From assembly GCA_947499125.1 (NCBI GenBank), contig CANMMP010000002.1, forward strand, positions 434,001 to 498,000: a DNA stretch of 64,000 bases. The letters run 5' to 3'. Origin of the DNA: an uncultured Pontibacter sp. Lineage in GTDB: Bacteria > Bacteroidota > Bacteroidia > Cytophagales > Hymenobacteraceae. Position 1 is the first letter of the stretch. Each line of letters begins with the position of its first letter. The notes below the pieces were generated by a model. The model worked only from the letters and a program-made list of their open reading frames with translations, was not told the DNA's origin and searched no databases. A program made the position numbers and the translations under genes. Shown here one piece after another: positions 1 to 9,616 of the stretch.

Positions 1-240
1 CTCATCTGGCATAATAAAATTCATGTGTTCAGTCTTCACCTCCACCAAATTGCCGGAATAAGGGATTGAAGACGGCGTATTTTTGCCTTCTTCAATAGCT
101 AAAGTACTTATACCTTCAGGCTGAATAGCTTTCTCCGTCTCTTCACAGGATGTAAGCAGGCTGGTGATCATAAAGGCAGCTAACCAGATCATCGGCATTA
201 TACCTGGTCCAGTGTTTTTTTTGTTTTCAAAGTTTTTCAT
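1..240 (-). CDS. partial lipoprotein-like hypothetical protein (C-terminus outside window)
   Basis: Reverse-strand translation MKNFENKKNTGPGIMPMIWLAAFMITSLLTSCEETEKAIQPEG..., lipobox-like LLTSC; open to window edge. Confidence 0.6.
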   Translation of the reverse strand, partial: MKNFENKKNTGPGIMPMIWLAAFMITSLLTSCEETEKAIQPEGISTLAIEEGKNTPSSIPYSGNLVEVKTEHMNFIMPDE

Positions 241-434
241 AACGCTTGTTGTTTAGATATTGAAAATTTATTTATAGTTGATTTCATTCTTTCCTTTCTT
301 TAAAAGCCTTTCCAGCTGATTCAAAGCAGGTTCTATATACATATTTGAGGTTCATGCTGTCAATTTAACATCCGAGTCTTTGCTAAGTCCGTTTTATATC
401 TTAGATGATCATCTAAGAGGATAAATATTTTATC

Positions 435-2603
435 ATGGCAGAACTATATATCCTGGGGCCAGCAGAAATCAGAAATACAGAGGGAGCGCTGGAACAATCT
501 TTTCTTGCCGGCCCTAAACGACTTGCCTTATTGATCTATTTGTTGCTGCACCGGCCGCATGGTTTCCACAGGAGAGATAATCTTTTGCCGCTTTTTTGGC
601 CGGAGCATGGACAGAAAAGTGCACGCAATGCCCTGAGTAACATGTTGTATCATATTCGCCGCACTTTAGGCAATGATGCCATCATAAACCGTGGATCAGA
701 GGAAGTAAGTATACGGGCGGAAGCCTTTTGGTCTGATGTGGTGTTTTTTGAAGAAAATTTAAAAAGCGGAGACTTAGAAAAAGCGCTCGAACTATACCGC
801 GGAGACCTATTGAAAGGCTTTTATATACCGGAGGCCTCTCCCGAATTTGAGCATTGGCTGGACCAGGAACGGGAACGCTTCTGTACACTTGCCACCGATG
901 GCGCCTGGAAACTGGCTGAAAAGGCTGAACAGGTTAACGACCATGTAGTTGCACAGAAGTGGGCCAGGAAAGCAGCTAAATTAAATCCTTTATGCGATCA
1001 AACTCATGCCCGACTAATGACCATGCTGGACAGGACTGGAAACCGGAAAGGAGCCCTGGAGGTTTATCAGGAATTCTATAGCCGCTTCGAAAAAGAATGG
1101 GAATGTGAGCCTCCTTCAGAACTCATGACTTTAGCTCGGGAAATAAAAAGCAAAGGACTATCTGCCTCCTATCAGGAACATATCAACCATAATGCTGCAA
1201 CTACAGTTATGGCTGCTGGAAGTATAGCTGTGCTGCCTTTCGAAACGTTAGGACAAGATAAAGCCACCGCCTTGACAGATGCTATACATGGCGATATATT
1301 AACCAGGCTTTCTAATGTAGCTGACCTAAGGGTAACGTCCCGCATCTCCGTTATGAAGTTTCGTAACCCGCAAAGGCTCTTGCCCCAGATTGCCAGAGAG
1401 CTTGGGGTAGAGTGGGTGCTAAGCGGAGAAGTTCAGGAGGCGACAAGCAGGATACAGGTAAGTGTGCGGCTGGTAAAAGCACATGAAGATAGCCAGGTTT
1501 GGGGCGAGAGCTACTGGAAAGAACTTACCGCCGATAATCTGTTTCAGATCCAGTCCGATATTACAACCCAGATAGCTGAAGCCCTGGAAGCCCGGCTTAC
1601 CACAGAAGAAAAGAGTGCGATAGAGCAAAGCCAAACAAAAGACCTGGAGTCTTACTGCTTGCATGCACAGGGGAGGTGGAGCCTGGACCAACGTACGGAG
1701 GAAGGTATAAGGGAGGCAATTGATTATTTTAAACAGGCTATTTCGAGAGATGCCAATTATGTATTACCATGGGTAGGGCTAACAGATGCGCTTATACTTT
1801 TATTTGAGTATGGCTTTGCTGAGGGAGAGGCTGTGTTTCCGGAAGCAGAGAAAGCGGTACAGCGTGCATTTGAACTGGGGCCACAGGTTGCAGAAGTAAA
1901 TGCCTCCATTGCGTTGCTGCACGAAGCGCGCAGAGAGGGCCCCGCAGCGATGAAGAAATACAAACAGGCTATTGCTTTGCGGCCAAACTATGCTGAAGCT
2001 CACAATTGGTTAAGCTGGACCAGTCAATTACTTGGTTATGCGGAAGAGGCGCTTCAAAGTGCAAAAAGGGCAGTTGAGATAAACCCGCTTTCACAGGAAG
2101 CCTTAAGCAATCTTTCTCTGTCCTGGATCACGAATGGAGAGTATGAAAAAGCAATACGGGAGGCAAGACGCATACAGCACATACAACCAAACTGGACGAC
2201 TGCTAACTTTTATGAAGGTGTGGCACTGTACCACCAGGATAAATTTCAGGAGGCCAGCAACATGCTTGAAGATCTCTTGGTTCCGTGGGCGGGTTCAGGT
2301 CCATTACTGACGTGGTCGCTTTCCGAAATAAGTATAGGTAACAGCCAAAATGCTGATATAATTATGAGACAGTTTTCTGATAATAAAGATACGTTTAGTG
2401 AGGGTGTGCTTTATGCTGGGTTAGGCAAGAAAGATGAGGCATTTCTGGCTTTAGAAAAAGTAGAGGACTGGAATTATTGGGCTGTGCTTTCAATCCACCA
2501 TCTGTACCCGGAAGTTTTAGGCCCGCTTCGTAAAGACCCTCGTTTTACACAGGTGCTGAAGAATGCAAAAAGCAGTTGGGGCATCCATGATCTTACAAAA
2601 TAA
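435..2603 (+). CDS. BTAD/SARP-type transcriptional regulator with TolB-N-like and TPR region
   Basis: N-terminal winged-helix + BTAD pattern (LAGPKRLALLIYLLLHRP...RRDNLLPLFWPE...ARNALSNMLYHIRRTLG), IAVLPFETLG domain and TPRs. Confidence 0.8.
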   Translation: MAELYILGPAEIRNTEGALEQSFLAGPKRLALLIYLLLHRPHGFHRRDNLLPLFWPEHGQKSARNALSNMLYHIRRTLGNDAIINRGSEEVSIRAEAFWSDVVFFEENLKSGDLEKALELYRGDLLKGFYIPEASPEFEHWLDQERERFCTLATDGAWKLAEKAEQVNDHVVAQKWARKAAKLNPLCDQTHARLMTMLDRTGNRKGALEVYQEFYSRFEKEWECEPPSELMTLAREIKSKGLSASYQEHINHNAATTVMAAGSIAVLPFETLGQDKATALTDAIHGDILTRLSNVADLRVTSRISVMKFRNPQRLLPQIARELGVEWVLSGEVQEATSRIQVSVRLVKAHEDSQVWGESYWKELTADNLFQIQSDITTQIAEALEARLTTEEKSAIEQSQTKDLESYCLHAQGRWSLDQRTEEGIREAIDYFKQAISRDANYVLPWVGLTDALILLFEYGFAEGEAVFPEAEKAVQRAFELGPQVAEVNASIALLHEARREGPAAMKKYKQAIALRPNYAEAHNWLSWTSQLLGYAEEALQSAKRAVEINPLSQEALSNLSLSWITNGEYEKAIREARRIQHIQPNWTTANFYEGVALYHQDKFQEASNMLEDLLVPWAGSGPLLTWSLSEISIGNSQNADIIMRQFSDNKDTFSEGVLYAGLGKKDEAFLALEKVEDWNYWAVLSIHHLYPEVLGPLRKDPRFTQVLKNAKSSWGIHDLTK

Positions 2604-2647
2604 CGATGCTGAAAAAATTCAGAAATAAGTATAAGCTCTGAATAAAT

Positions 2648-3188
2648 TACTCCGCAGGCTTTATGTTCTGGTTCATGCCAAATACATTGAGTGGATCCCA
2701 TTTGCGTTTTAGGGTTACTAACCGATCATAGTCATCTCCATAGGCTACTTTATCCGTTCTTCTTCATCATGGCTCAGCAGGTTAACATACACTCCTCCTG
2801 TTGCATAAAGTGCTAAAGCCTCATGGAAATCCTTAGCCCAATTAATGTTTACAGTATCATCTGAGGCATCGCTCCACCCGGTTAAATTATGAAAGGAATA
2901 AGCAGCATTCCGGTGCGGAAAATCGGTAACTATCTCACAATCATGGAGTAAAGCAAATGTGCAAGGCCGTAAGCAGCTGCAAGCGATGATGTTTCCCGAT
3001 GGTGTATTATGACCGTGAAAATGAAGGTTATCGAACCCAAAGAGTGAACGGCTTTTTCGCCCTTTCCAGCCAGATACAGCAGTTTTTGGCACAAAAAGAA
3101 AAAGGGAAAAGCGATCTGAATAATCACTTTTCCCTTCCAGTAGACCAAAGGATGGAATTATCGAACCATTTCCACAGGGATTTGGCAA
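2648..3188 (-). pseudogene. degraded C-terminal fragment of FAD-linked (berberine-bridge-type) oxidoreductase
   Basis: FPHRNAAYSFHNLTGWSDASDDTVNINWAKDFHEALALYATGGVYVNLLSHDEEERIK then, after a frameshift near 2745, VAYGDDYDRLVTLKRKWDPLNVFGMNQNIKPAE*. Confidence 0.7.
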
Positions 3189-3248
3189 AAATAGAAGAGT
3201 ATTGTTCTCGTAATTAAGAGCTTTAAGTTCTAGGTCAAATAGAAGCTT

Positions 3249-3887
3249 TTACTGCACAATCCACATCAACGTACGCTTCCCTACCTGCTGCAATTTCTGA
3301 TCAACATAACGCATCGCATCGTTTGCGATAGCCGGGCAGCCCCAGCCTTCCGGTGTGCCGGCTGGGTAAACTTCTTCATCACTTACTTGCTCCCATGAAT
3401 GGAAAACGATGGAGCGGCGGGTCGCATTGTTGTTGGAGGGCTCCTGCCCATGCATTAGGTATTTTACTCTAATACCCCACTGGCTTGGACCGCGCTCCCC
3501 CAAAATGTATTTACCTACTGAAGAATAATGGCTGTTCTCGACATTGCTGAATTTAACCTGCTCTTTGGACACGTCACTAGACCAAGAGTTGTCGCAGGCG
3601 CCGTGGCTTACCAAAAAGCTATCAGTTATTTTGCTTTGATTAAAATCCCAGATAAAGAAGCGCTTTAAACCGGAATGCATACTCATGTCTATGATGATAC
3701 AGAAATCGGTGTTCAGGTTTCTGGTGCGGCAATACTCCTCTGCTTCGTGAGCTTTTGCTTCCAGTTTAGCCACATCAAGGCCGGGACTGGCTTTTTCCCA
3801 GATCTCCTGACTTTCGTCTCCCTCAGGGCTGCCGCAACTGATTAGCAATAGCAGGAAAAACATAAAGATGGGTTTGAGTACTTTCAT
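3249..3887 (-). CDS. murein L,D-transpeptidase catalytic domain-family lipoprotein
   Basis: Signal/lipobox MKVLKPIFMFFLLLLISCGS; VFHSWEQ...GTPEGWGCPAI catalytic-like motif. Confidence 0.7.
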   Translation of the reverse strand: MKVLKPIFMFFLLLLISCGSPEGDESQEIWEKASPGLDVAKLEAKAHEAEEYCRTRNLNTDFCIIIDMSMHSGLKRFFIWDFNQSKITDSFLVSHGACDNSWSSDVSKEQVKFSNVENSHYSSVGKYILGERGPSQWGIRVKYLMHGQEPSNNNATRRSIVFHSWEQVSDEEVYPAGTPEGWGCPAIANDAMRYVDQKLQQVGKRTLMWIVQ

Positions 3888-3889
3888 AC

Positions 3890-4123
3890 CTAGACCTTTA
3901 AATATTGTACCTGTTTTACTCTTCTGCGTTGGGCCTGTATAAGGCGTATCTTCTGAACTATAAACAGCAAGCTTAAACCTGCTGTTAGTAGAGGCCATAC
4001 AATTATGAATAGCAGCGTATTTATTTCATAGTAAGATAGACCTGTGAGGTTAGCCAAGTTAATAACAAAATCGGTGCAGTAATTGAAAACGGCCGTCACA
4101 GCCTGTGAAATCAGGTTATACAT
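3890..4123 (-). CDS. small membrane protein, hypothetical
   Basis: 77-aa ORF with hydrophobic helices, contiguous with neighbouring minus-strand ORFs. Confidence 0.5.
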   Translation of the reverse strand: MYNLISQAVTAVFNYCTDFVINLANLTGLSYYEINTLLFIIVWPLLTAGLSLLFIVQKIRLIQAQRRRVKQVQYLKV

Positions 4124-4523
4124 GGCGCTTGGTTAGTTTTGTTATTTGCACTTGCATTAGAAACGGCTTCACGAGCAGGTACGACATCAGCAAAGGCCAA
4201 AGTAGAACTAAGATGATGAGATTAGCAGCGCTATAGTTTCCGAAAAGCATTAAACCTGAGATCATTCCAAAATAAAGCGTATCTGTTATTCCGAAGTAGC
4301 TTTTAGCTAACTTAACATGATGTTGCTTGCAGTAAGATGTATCATGAAAGCACTTCCAACTGCAGGCGTCCGGCAAAGCTTCGGCGGTATTCATCAACAG
4401 CGGCCTGGTGGTCTTTTGCTTTTCAGGCATGGTGCTTCTAGCGTATTCATTTATAACGATCATTGTCGTAAAAGCGAGCGCCAGTGGGAGAAGATAAAAG
4501 GAGAGTTTTTTCAGGAAATACAT
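4116..4523 (-). CDS. membrane protein, hypothetical
   Basis: 135-aa ORF with N-terminal TM and C-terminal TMs; overlaps 3890-4123 ORF (translational coupling). Confidence 0.55.
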   Translation of the reverse strand: MYFLKKLSFYLLPLALAFTTMIVINEYARSTMPEKQKTTRPLLMNTAEALPDACSWKCFHDTSYCKQHHVKLAKSYFGITDTLYFGMISGLMLFGNYSAANLIILVLLWPLLMSYLLVKPFLMQVQITKLTKRHV

Positions 4524-4536
4524 TTTGTTTGTGTGC

Positions 4537-5022
4537 TTAATGCCAGTCTATAGTTGTCAGGATGTGTTGCTTTGCTGTATTTAGGTCCAAAACTTTTACC
4601 CATTGCTTTTTACTTAAAGCTTTGTGAACCATGTAATCCTTTGCTGTGCCAGATTCCCCTAAATTTCCGCTTTCCCCAATTCCACGCTCTGCTATCGCTT
4701 TATTCATTTGTAAATCCCAGACAGCATAACCTGTGTTATCTTCAGCAATCAAGAAAGCTTGTTTGTCTTCCTGTAGTACCTTCAGGTTTACTACATCACT
4801 GTAATGAGCCTGGTGGATTTCCCATTCGCTGGACCTGCCGTTTTCAAATTCCAGGTGTATGATCCTTTTGATAATTCCATCCGGATTAAAGAAGGTCTCT
4901 GAATAGAGAGTGGCGTTAATTTTACTATGTGGGGTGGCAAAGCGTGTAGATGCTAGTTTCTCCCTTGAAGTACAGGAAGCCAGGAACAGAAAGGTAAATA
5001 GTAGAAGTATGTTTATTTTCAT
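4537..5022 (-). CDS. lipoprotein, hypothetical
   Basis: MKINILLLFTFLFLASCTSREK lipobox. Confidence 0.65.
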   Translation of the reverse strand: MKINILLLFTFLFLASCTSREKLASTRFATPHSKINATLYSETFFNPDGIIKRIIHLEFENGRSSEWEIHQAHYSDVVNLKVLQEDKQAFLIAEDNTGYAVWDLQMNKAIAERGIGESGNLGESGTAKDYMVHKALSKKQWVKVLDLNTAKQHILTTIDWH

Positions 5023-5148
5023 AAGAGGGTGAGATAGCTTATACAAGTATAATAAAATCTATATATATTGTAAAGGTGTGAGCAATAGTTTGTCATCAGA
5101 TGGTGCTTGTGCCAGTGTATCTTAACATTTAAAATTAAATTACAGGTT

Positions 5149-6078
5149 ATGAAAACATATAATGGAACCACCGTGAAGGTGATAGGAGTGGGCGGTATCG
5201 GCTGCAATACTATAAGCTACATCCATGAGCAGAAACTCAAACATGTTCAACTTGACGCCTGTGACTTTCAAGGGCCAGTTTCTGATAGTGGAATAGCGGA
5301 CGTGCTATTCCTAAAAGGAAATGAACAAGAAGCTTATCTTACTAATGCTGACGTTGAGACAATACAGAACACTGTCTTGACTAAAGCAGAAATTGTGAAG
5401 GCGATGTTGGTAGAAGGCAATCCGGAGATTGTGTTTATAGTTGCCGGGATGGGTGGCGCAACCGGAACAGGTGCTGCACCGGAGATTGCCCGCTTGGCTA
5501 AAGAACTAGGTTTACTGACGATAGGTGTTGTGATGGCTCCTAAAGACTCAACTATAGCTGAAGCCGGTATTAATGCTATGAAGAAACATACAGATACTAC
5601 CATTGTGCTTTCAATAGATAAGCTGAACCAGCAGAAGGAGAGTTCGCTAAGGATAGATGTTTCTGATCAGCTAAATAAATATGTTGCCACAGCAGTGCGG
5701 GCTATAACTGAAATAGTGACAGTAACTGCTGAAGTAAATGTAGATGTAGAAGACGTGCGTATAGTTATGGCAGGAGCTGGAAGAGCTACTGTTGGAAGCG
5801 GTACAGGTGCCGGGGAAGGCCGTGCTATGTTAGCTGCCCACGAAGCAATAGCTACTGCCTTGCTTGGTAACAAAATACAAGGCGCTAACAGGGTGCTGCT
5901 TTCTGTTATTTCCGGACCTGAAACTGAGCTTGAAATGGAGGAGCTGACAGAGATAACTGAGTTTATCCAAAACAGTACCAGCGAACAGGCGGAGATAATT
6001 TTTGGCCACGCAATTGATGAAGAGCTGGGAAATCAGCTGCGGGTAACATTCATTGCATCTACCTTTTCTGATAACTAA
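5149..6078 (+). CDS. FtsZ-like tubulin-superfamily protein lacking the C-terminal tail
   Basis: VKVIGVGGIGCNTISYIHEQ; tubulin-signature variant GMGGATGTGAAPEIARLAKELG; NVDVEDVRIVMAGAGRATVGSGTGAGEGRAMLAAHEAI. Confidence 0.85.
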   Translation: MKTYNGTTVKVIGVGGIGCNTISYIHEQKLKHVQLDACDFQGPVSDSGIADVLFLKGNEQEAYLTNADVETIQNTVLTKAEIVKAMLVEGNPEIVFIVAGMGGATGTGAAPEIARLAKELGLLTIGVVMAPKDSTIAEAGINAMKKHTDTTIVLSIDKLNQQKESSLRIDVSDQLNKYVATAVRAITEIVTVTAEVNVDVEDVRIVMAGAGRATVGSGTGAGEGRAMLAAHEAIATALLGNKIQGANRVLLSVISGPETELEMEELTEITEFIQNSTSEQAEIIFGHAIDEELGNQLRVTFIASTFSDN

Positions 6079-6079
6079 T

Positions 6080-6093
6080 TACAAGCTTGCAAA
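6080..6093 (+). promoter_or_regulatory. TACAAGCTTGCAAA element, 27 bp before TATATTTG
   Basis: Exact 14-mer; upstream of ORF 6152. Confidence 0.7.
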
Positions 6094-6151
6094 GTAGCAG
6101 GGGCAGGGGAATACGAGCGGTATATTTGTGCTGTACTAACCACTCTTGCCT

Positions 6152-6667
6152 ATGCTTGAACCCCTGCCGTTTGTTCCTTATCCTTTTGTAACACTGCCAG
6201 ACGAAAATCTGAGCTACGAGCCAATTCTATATGTAGCTCCCGATCGCCTAATCTGCACAGGTGATGTTACGTTTAAAACCAAGCACTACCCGTTAGCTAA
6301 AGTATTGTCTGATAGGTTCAGCAAAGATTGGTCGCAGGAGATGGCAGATGAGATGGCCCGCCGGCTAATTAAAGAGTCTAAAGGCTATCTTGTTACCAGG
6401 GACCTTTTTGTTAGTGCGATTACTTTGCCTGACTTTGCGTTCTCGGCTATGGAGTCAGCTTATGCTGGTAAGACTCCTATTACAGGCCGTGATGTGACCT
6501 ATGGCTGGCCTTCCGGCAGAATTACCCGCATTACCAAAATACTCTATGGGTATACAATTGGTATGGAGTCATGTGTCCTGCATGTGCGCCATGAAGAAGC
6601 CGCTTTGCCCGGTAAGGTACATCATCAGCTGCAATTTCCTATTCACCAAAGCTCTAACAAACGATAG
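6152..6667 (+). CDS. hypothetical protein
   Basis: ORF just upstream of, and likely co-transcribed with, the deacetylase-fold gene. Confidence 0.65.
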   Translation: MLEPLPFVPYPFVTLPDENLSYEPILYVAPDRLICTGDVTFKTKHYPLAKVLSDRFSKDWSQEMADEMARRLIKESKGYLVTRDLFVSAITLPDFAFSAMESAYAGKTPITGRDVTYGWPSGRITRITKILYGYTIGMESCVLHVRHEEAALPGKVHHQLQFPIHQSSNKR

Positions 6668-6669
6668 CT

Positions 6670-7689
6670 ATGCGCCAGAAACAGATCGCTACTTTTTATA
6701 TGCCCCAGCAGGTAGATGCCCGCAACGGAGAAGACCTGTACACCCGTAGTCCGAACAAGCCGGCTTTGCTGTTAAACAAACTAAAGGCTGAAGGGTTGAT
6801 GCCGTACTTTGATGTAAAAGAATATGCTCCTTTTGAGAAGGAAGAATTTTACCTGGCGCATACGCAGGAGTATGTAGACGCCTTTTTTGATGGTACCAAA
6901 CCACTGGCTACCACCAACGGCCTTACCTGGAGCGAGAACCTGGTCAATTCTGTATGCTATACAAATGCCAGCCTGTACCATGCTATTAAATACGCTGTAC
7001 AGCACCCTGAAGTGCTCACCTTTAGCCCGACCAGCGGTTTTCATCATGCCAAACCTGAGCGGGGCTCCGGGTTCTGTACCTTTAGCGGACAGGTGATTAC
7101 CTCGGGTAAACTATACCGCGAGCTGGGTATTTCCGGAGCTTATCTGGACCTGGACCACCACTTCGGTAACTCCATAGAAGACAGCCGTAGTTTCGTGTTT
7201 GATTTAGACAAAGCGATTCCTGCCTATGCCAATATAAACCCCAAAGGCACCAACGAAAGTTACCTGGCTGATCTGTACCGCCATTTGGCAATACTAAAGG
7301 AGAAGATACTTGCCAGAGAGATACACTATGTTGTATGGTGCCATGGGGCCGACTCGCATGTGCATGATGACTTGGGCGGAAGCGTGAATACAGATTACTG
7401 GTTGTTGGCGGCAGAGTTGTTTTATAAGTGGGTGCTGGAAGTAGAGCAGGAGCTGGGGTACCATTTGCCAGTTGCCATGTCGCTTTTCGGCGGCTACCGC
7501 ACCAATGCTTACGATTCGGTGCTGTCACTACACATAGCTGATCTGGTAATGGCTGCCAATATACTGTTAGGCCACAACATTGCTTACGAGCCACAGGTGG
7601 AAATTAATCCTTATATCAGTAAAGAGCCTTTCCGGGTAGCTATTGCTGCTGGCGAAACCATTATGGGCTACCTTGACGAAATTTTGTAA
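6670..7689 (+). CDS. histone deacetylase/acetylpolyamine amidohydrolase-fold protein
   Basis: GFHHAKPERGSGFCTF, GAYLDLDHHFGNSIED, WCHGADSHVHDDLGG. Confidence 0.85.
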   Translation: MRQKQIATFYMPQQVDARNGEDLYTRSPNKPALLLNKLKAEGLMPYFDVKEYAPFEKEEFYLAHTQEYVDAFFDGTKPLATTNGLTWSENLVNSVCYTNASLYHAIKYAVQHPEVLTFSPTSGFHHAKPERGSGFCTFSGQVITSGKLYRELGISGAYLDLDHHFGNSIEDSRSFVFDLDKAIPAYANINPKGTNESYLADLYRHLAILKEKILAREIHYVVWCHGADSHVHDDLGGSVNTDYWLLAAELFYKWVLEVEQELGYHLPVAMSLFGGYRTNAYDSVLSLHIADLVMAANILLGHNIAYEPQVEINPYISKEPFRVAIAAGETIMGYLDEIL

Positions 7690-7886
7690 AATTCCTACAC
7701 TTTTAGAGTATATAATTTTGATTATATAGTATTTTTATATACTTTTGCAATACAATCCCCTTTTATTTATTGGTTAGTGAGATTAAAAGTGCCAAAAGGG
7801 CGCTTTGTGTTCGTTCGTGTCCTGTCCTTGATTAGGATGCGATGTGTTCCCGTGTGTCTGTATTTCAACCTATAAACCCCTGTTAA

Positions 7887-8444
7887 ATGAGAAGAGACTT
7901 TATCTGCCGCCAGTTAGAAGATGTTCGTTCGTCCAATGAGCCAATCGTACTACATGAGAAAGATTTAGACCTGAGCGGATTGGATTTATCCGGTCTTAAC
8001 CTGAGCGGTTCAACCTTTACAAGGGTTAACTTAAAAGGAGCCAACCTTAATGGGGCAATTCTGAAAGGGGTTGTGTTTAGAGGTGTGGAATTGGAAGGAG
8101 CAGACTTGCAAGGAGCTTGTTTGGTAGATGTTAATTTTGAAGGTAGTGATCTAAGTAAGGCTAACCTTAAGGGTGCAGAACTACGCTACAGCAGAATTTT
8201 TATGTCATCTTTCGTTGGTACGAACCTTACCAGTGCTGACCTATCCGGCTGTAAGATGGCTTACTCAGATTTCTCACATGCCCTAATGGACGATGCAAAC
8301 CTGTCTGATGCTGATATTAACCTGATCGTTAATGATGATGACCAGATGGATAAGAATGACTTTACCTGTGCTTCCATGTATGGCGCAATCATTACTTCGC
8401 CTGAAGTAAAAGCTTTTCTGATAAAAGAAGGAGCAGAACTATAA
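7887..8444 (+). CDS. pentapeptide repeat protein
   Basis: A(D/N)LxG pentapeptides: LDLSGLNLSGSTFTRVNLKGANLNGAILKGVVFRGVELEGADLQGA. Confidence 0.9.
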   Translation: MRRDFICRQLEDVRSSNEPIVLHEKDLDLSGLDLSGLNLSGSTFTRVNLKGANLNGAILKGVVFRGVELEGADLQGACLVDVNFEGSDLSKANLKGAELRYSRIFMSSFVGTNLTSADLSGCKMAYSDFSHALMDDANLSDADINLIVNDDDQMDKNDFTCASMYGAIITSPEVKAFLIKEGAEL

Positions 8445-8451
8445 AATAAGG

Positions 8452-8480
8452 TCGGGCTATACCACTATAGTATAGCCCGA
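8452..8480. terminator. stem-loop TCGGGCTATA/TATAGCCCGA
   Basis: Perfect 10-bp inverted repeat just after ORF stop. Confidence 0.7.
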
Positions 8481-8537
8481 TTATAGTTTCATAACATAGC
8501 CTGTAAGTTTTAAACTGTAACCAACTATAGCCAACAC

Positions 8538-8954
8538 ATGATAGAAGTAACAGCTGGAGTAATTCAAAGAAATGGCCTTTTTCTTATTGCCCGACGTGCG
8601 CCCGGTAAAAGCCTAGAAGGGTATTGGGAATTTCCGGGTGGCAAAGTAGAAGCCGGCGAAACCCACGAAGCATGCCTGGCCCGTGAGCTAAAAGAAGAGC
8701 TGGACCTTGATATTACAGTTGAGGAATACATCGGCGAGTCTGTTTCTGGCGAAGGGGAGAAACAGATACGATTGGTTGCTTATGCTGCCAGAACAGAACA
8801 GGAAACAATTTCTTCCCAAGACCACGATCAGCTAAAGTGGATCAGTATCTACGAGTTTGAAGACTATAACTTTGCCCCTGCAGATATTCCGATTATTGAG
8901 GCACTACTTATTAAGCGAATTGCGATAGTGGAGCAATTGGCTAAAGGGATATAG
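8538..8954 (+). CDS. Nudix hydrolase, MutT/8-oxo-dGTP diphosphatase-like
   Basis: Nudix box GGKVEAGETHEACLARELKEELDL. Confidence 0.9.
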   Translation: MIEVTAGVIQRNGLFLIARRAPGKSLEGYWEFPGGKVEAGETHEACLARELKEELDLDITVEEYIGESVSGEGEKQIRLVAYAARTEQETISSQDHDQLKWISIYEFEDYNFAPADIPIIEALLIKRIAIVEQLAKGI

Positions 8955-8987
8955 GTGATTTATAAACTGTAACTAACAAGTCTTAAT

Positions 8988-9437
8988 ATGAGCAATTCAA
9001 CAAATGGCAACATGCCCAATAATGCTAAAATTAACCTTATTGGCAGTAAGCTTCCAAGTGAAATTCTTGAAGTGTTTCAGGAGTTTAATAATAGTATTGA
9101 TAATAAAAGGCGAAAAAGTGTTGGATCAAGCGCTAGAAAAGTACTGGAACGCTTGAACGGTCAAGGTAAATTATCAACTATTATTGATAACCTAAAATCA
9201 GTTAATTATTGCAAAGAAATATTGAAGCTAAACATGGCTTCATTTATTGATGAAGCCGGTGGTATGAATATTATTAAGAAAGGAGATCGTCTTACAACCA
9301 GGTATTACAAGAAACCACTTATTATTGTAGGGAAAGCTCACTATTTAACTAATGATTGGTATGCTCCAACAATGAAAAATCCTCAAATGCGCAATAATCT
9401 ACAGGAGCTCTATAATTGTGTGAATAGCTTGTTCTAG
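8988..9437 (+). CDS. hypothetical protein homologous to the C-terminal domain of the downstream HNH protein
   Basis: NYCKEILKLNMASFID...TRYYKKPLIIVGKAHYLTNDWY matches NYCKEHLLLDFPALKK...TRYYQVLFGENEFLLTSQWY of ORF 9617. Confidence 0.7.
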   Translation: MSNSTNGNMPNNAKINLIGSKLPSEILEVFQEFNNSIDNKRRKSVGSSARKVLERLNGQGKLSTIIDNLKSVNYCKEILKLNMASFIDEAGGMNIIKKGDRLTTRYYKKPLIIVGKAHYLTNDWYAPTMKNPQMRNNLQELYNCVNSLF

Positions 9438-9444
9438 TTATCTC

Positions 9445-9585
9445 CGATAACACTACGACCAGATAAAGCGGATCAGCATTTAAGAGTTAAGACTATAAAC
9501 TGGTCCCAACAGATATTCCAATTATCGAAGCTCTGTTTACATTGTTAGCGATAATGAAGTAATTTTTTAAAGGGATTTAATATAT
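9445..9585 (+). pseudogene. decayed copy of the 3' end of the Nudix gene
   Basis: ACGACCAGaTAAAGcGGATCAGcAT...AGACTATAA...CAGATATTCCaATTATcGAaGC aligns with 8827-8910. Confidence 0.75.
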
Positions 9586-9616
9586 AAAGAACAATCAATA
9601 AATAACTAGATTAAAT

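Noticed and set aside
7097-7594. 165-aa minus-strand ORF inside the deacetylase-fold gene
   Set aside because: Antisense shadow ORF of a clearly coding gene; composition and sequence not protein-like.
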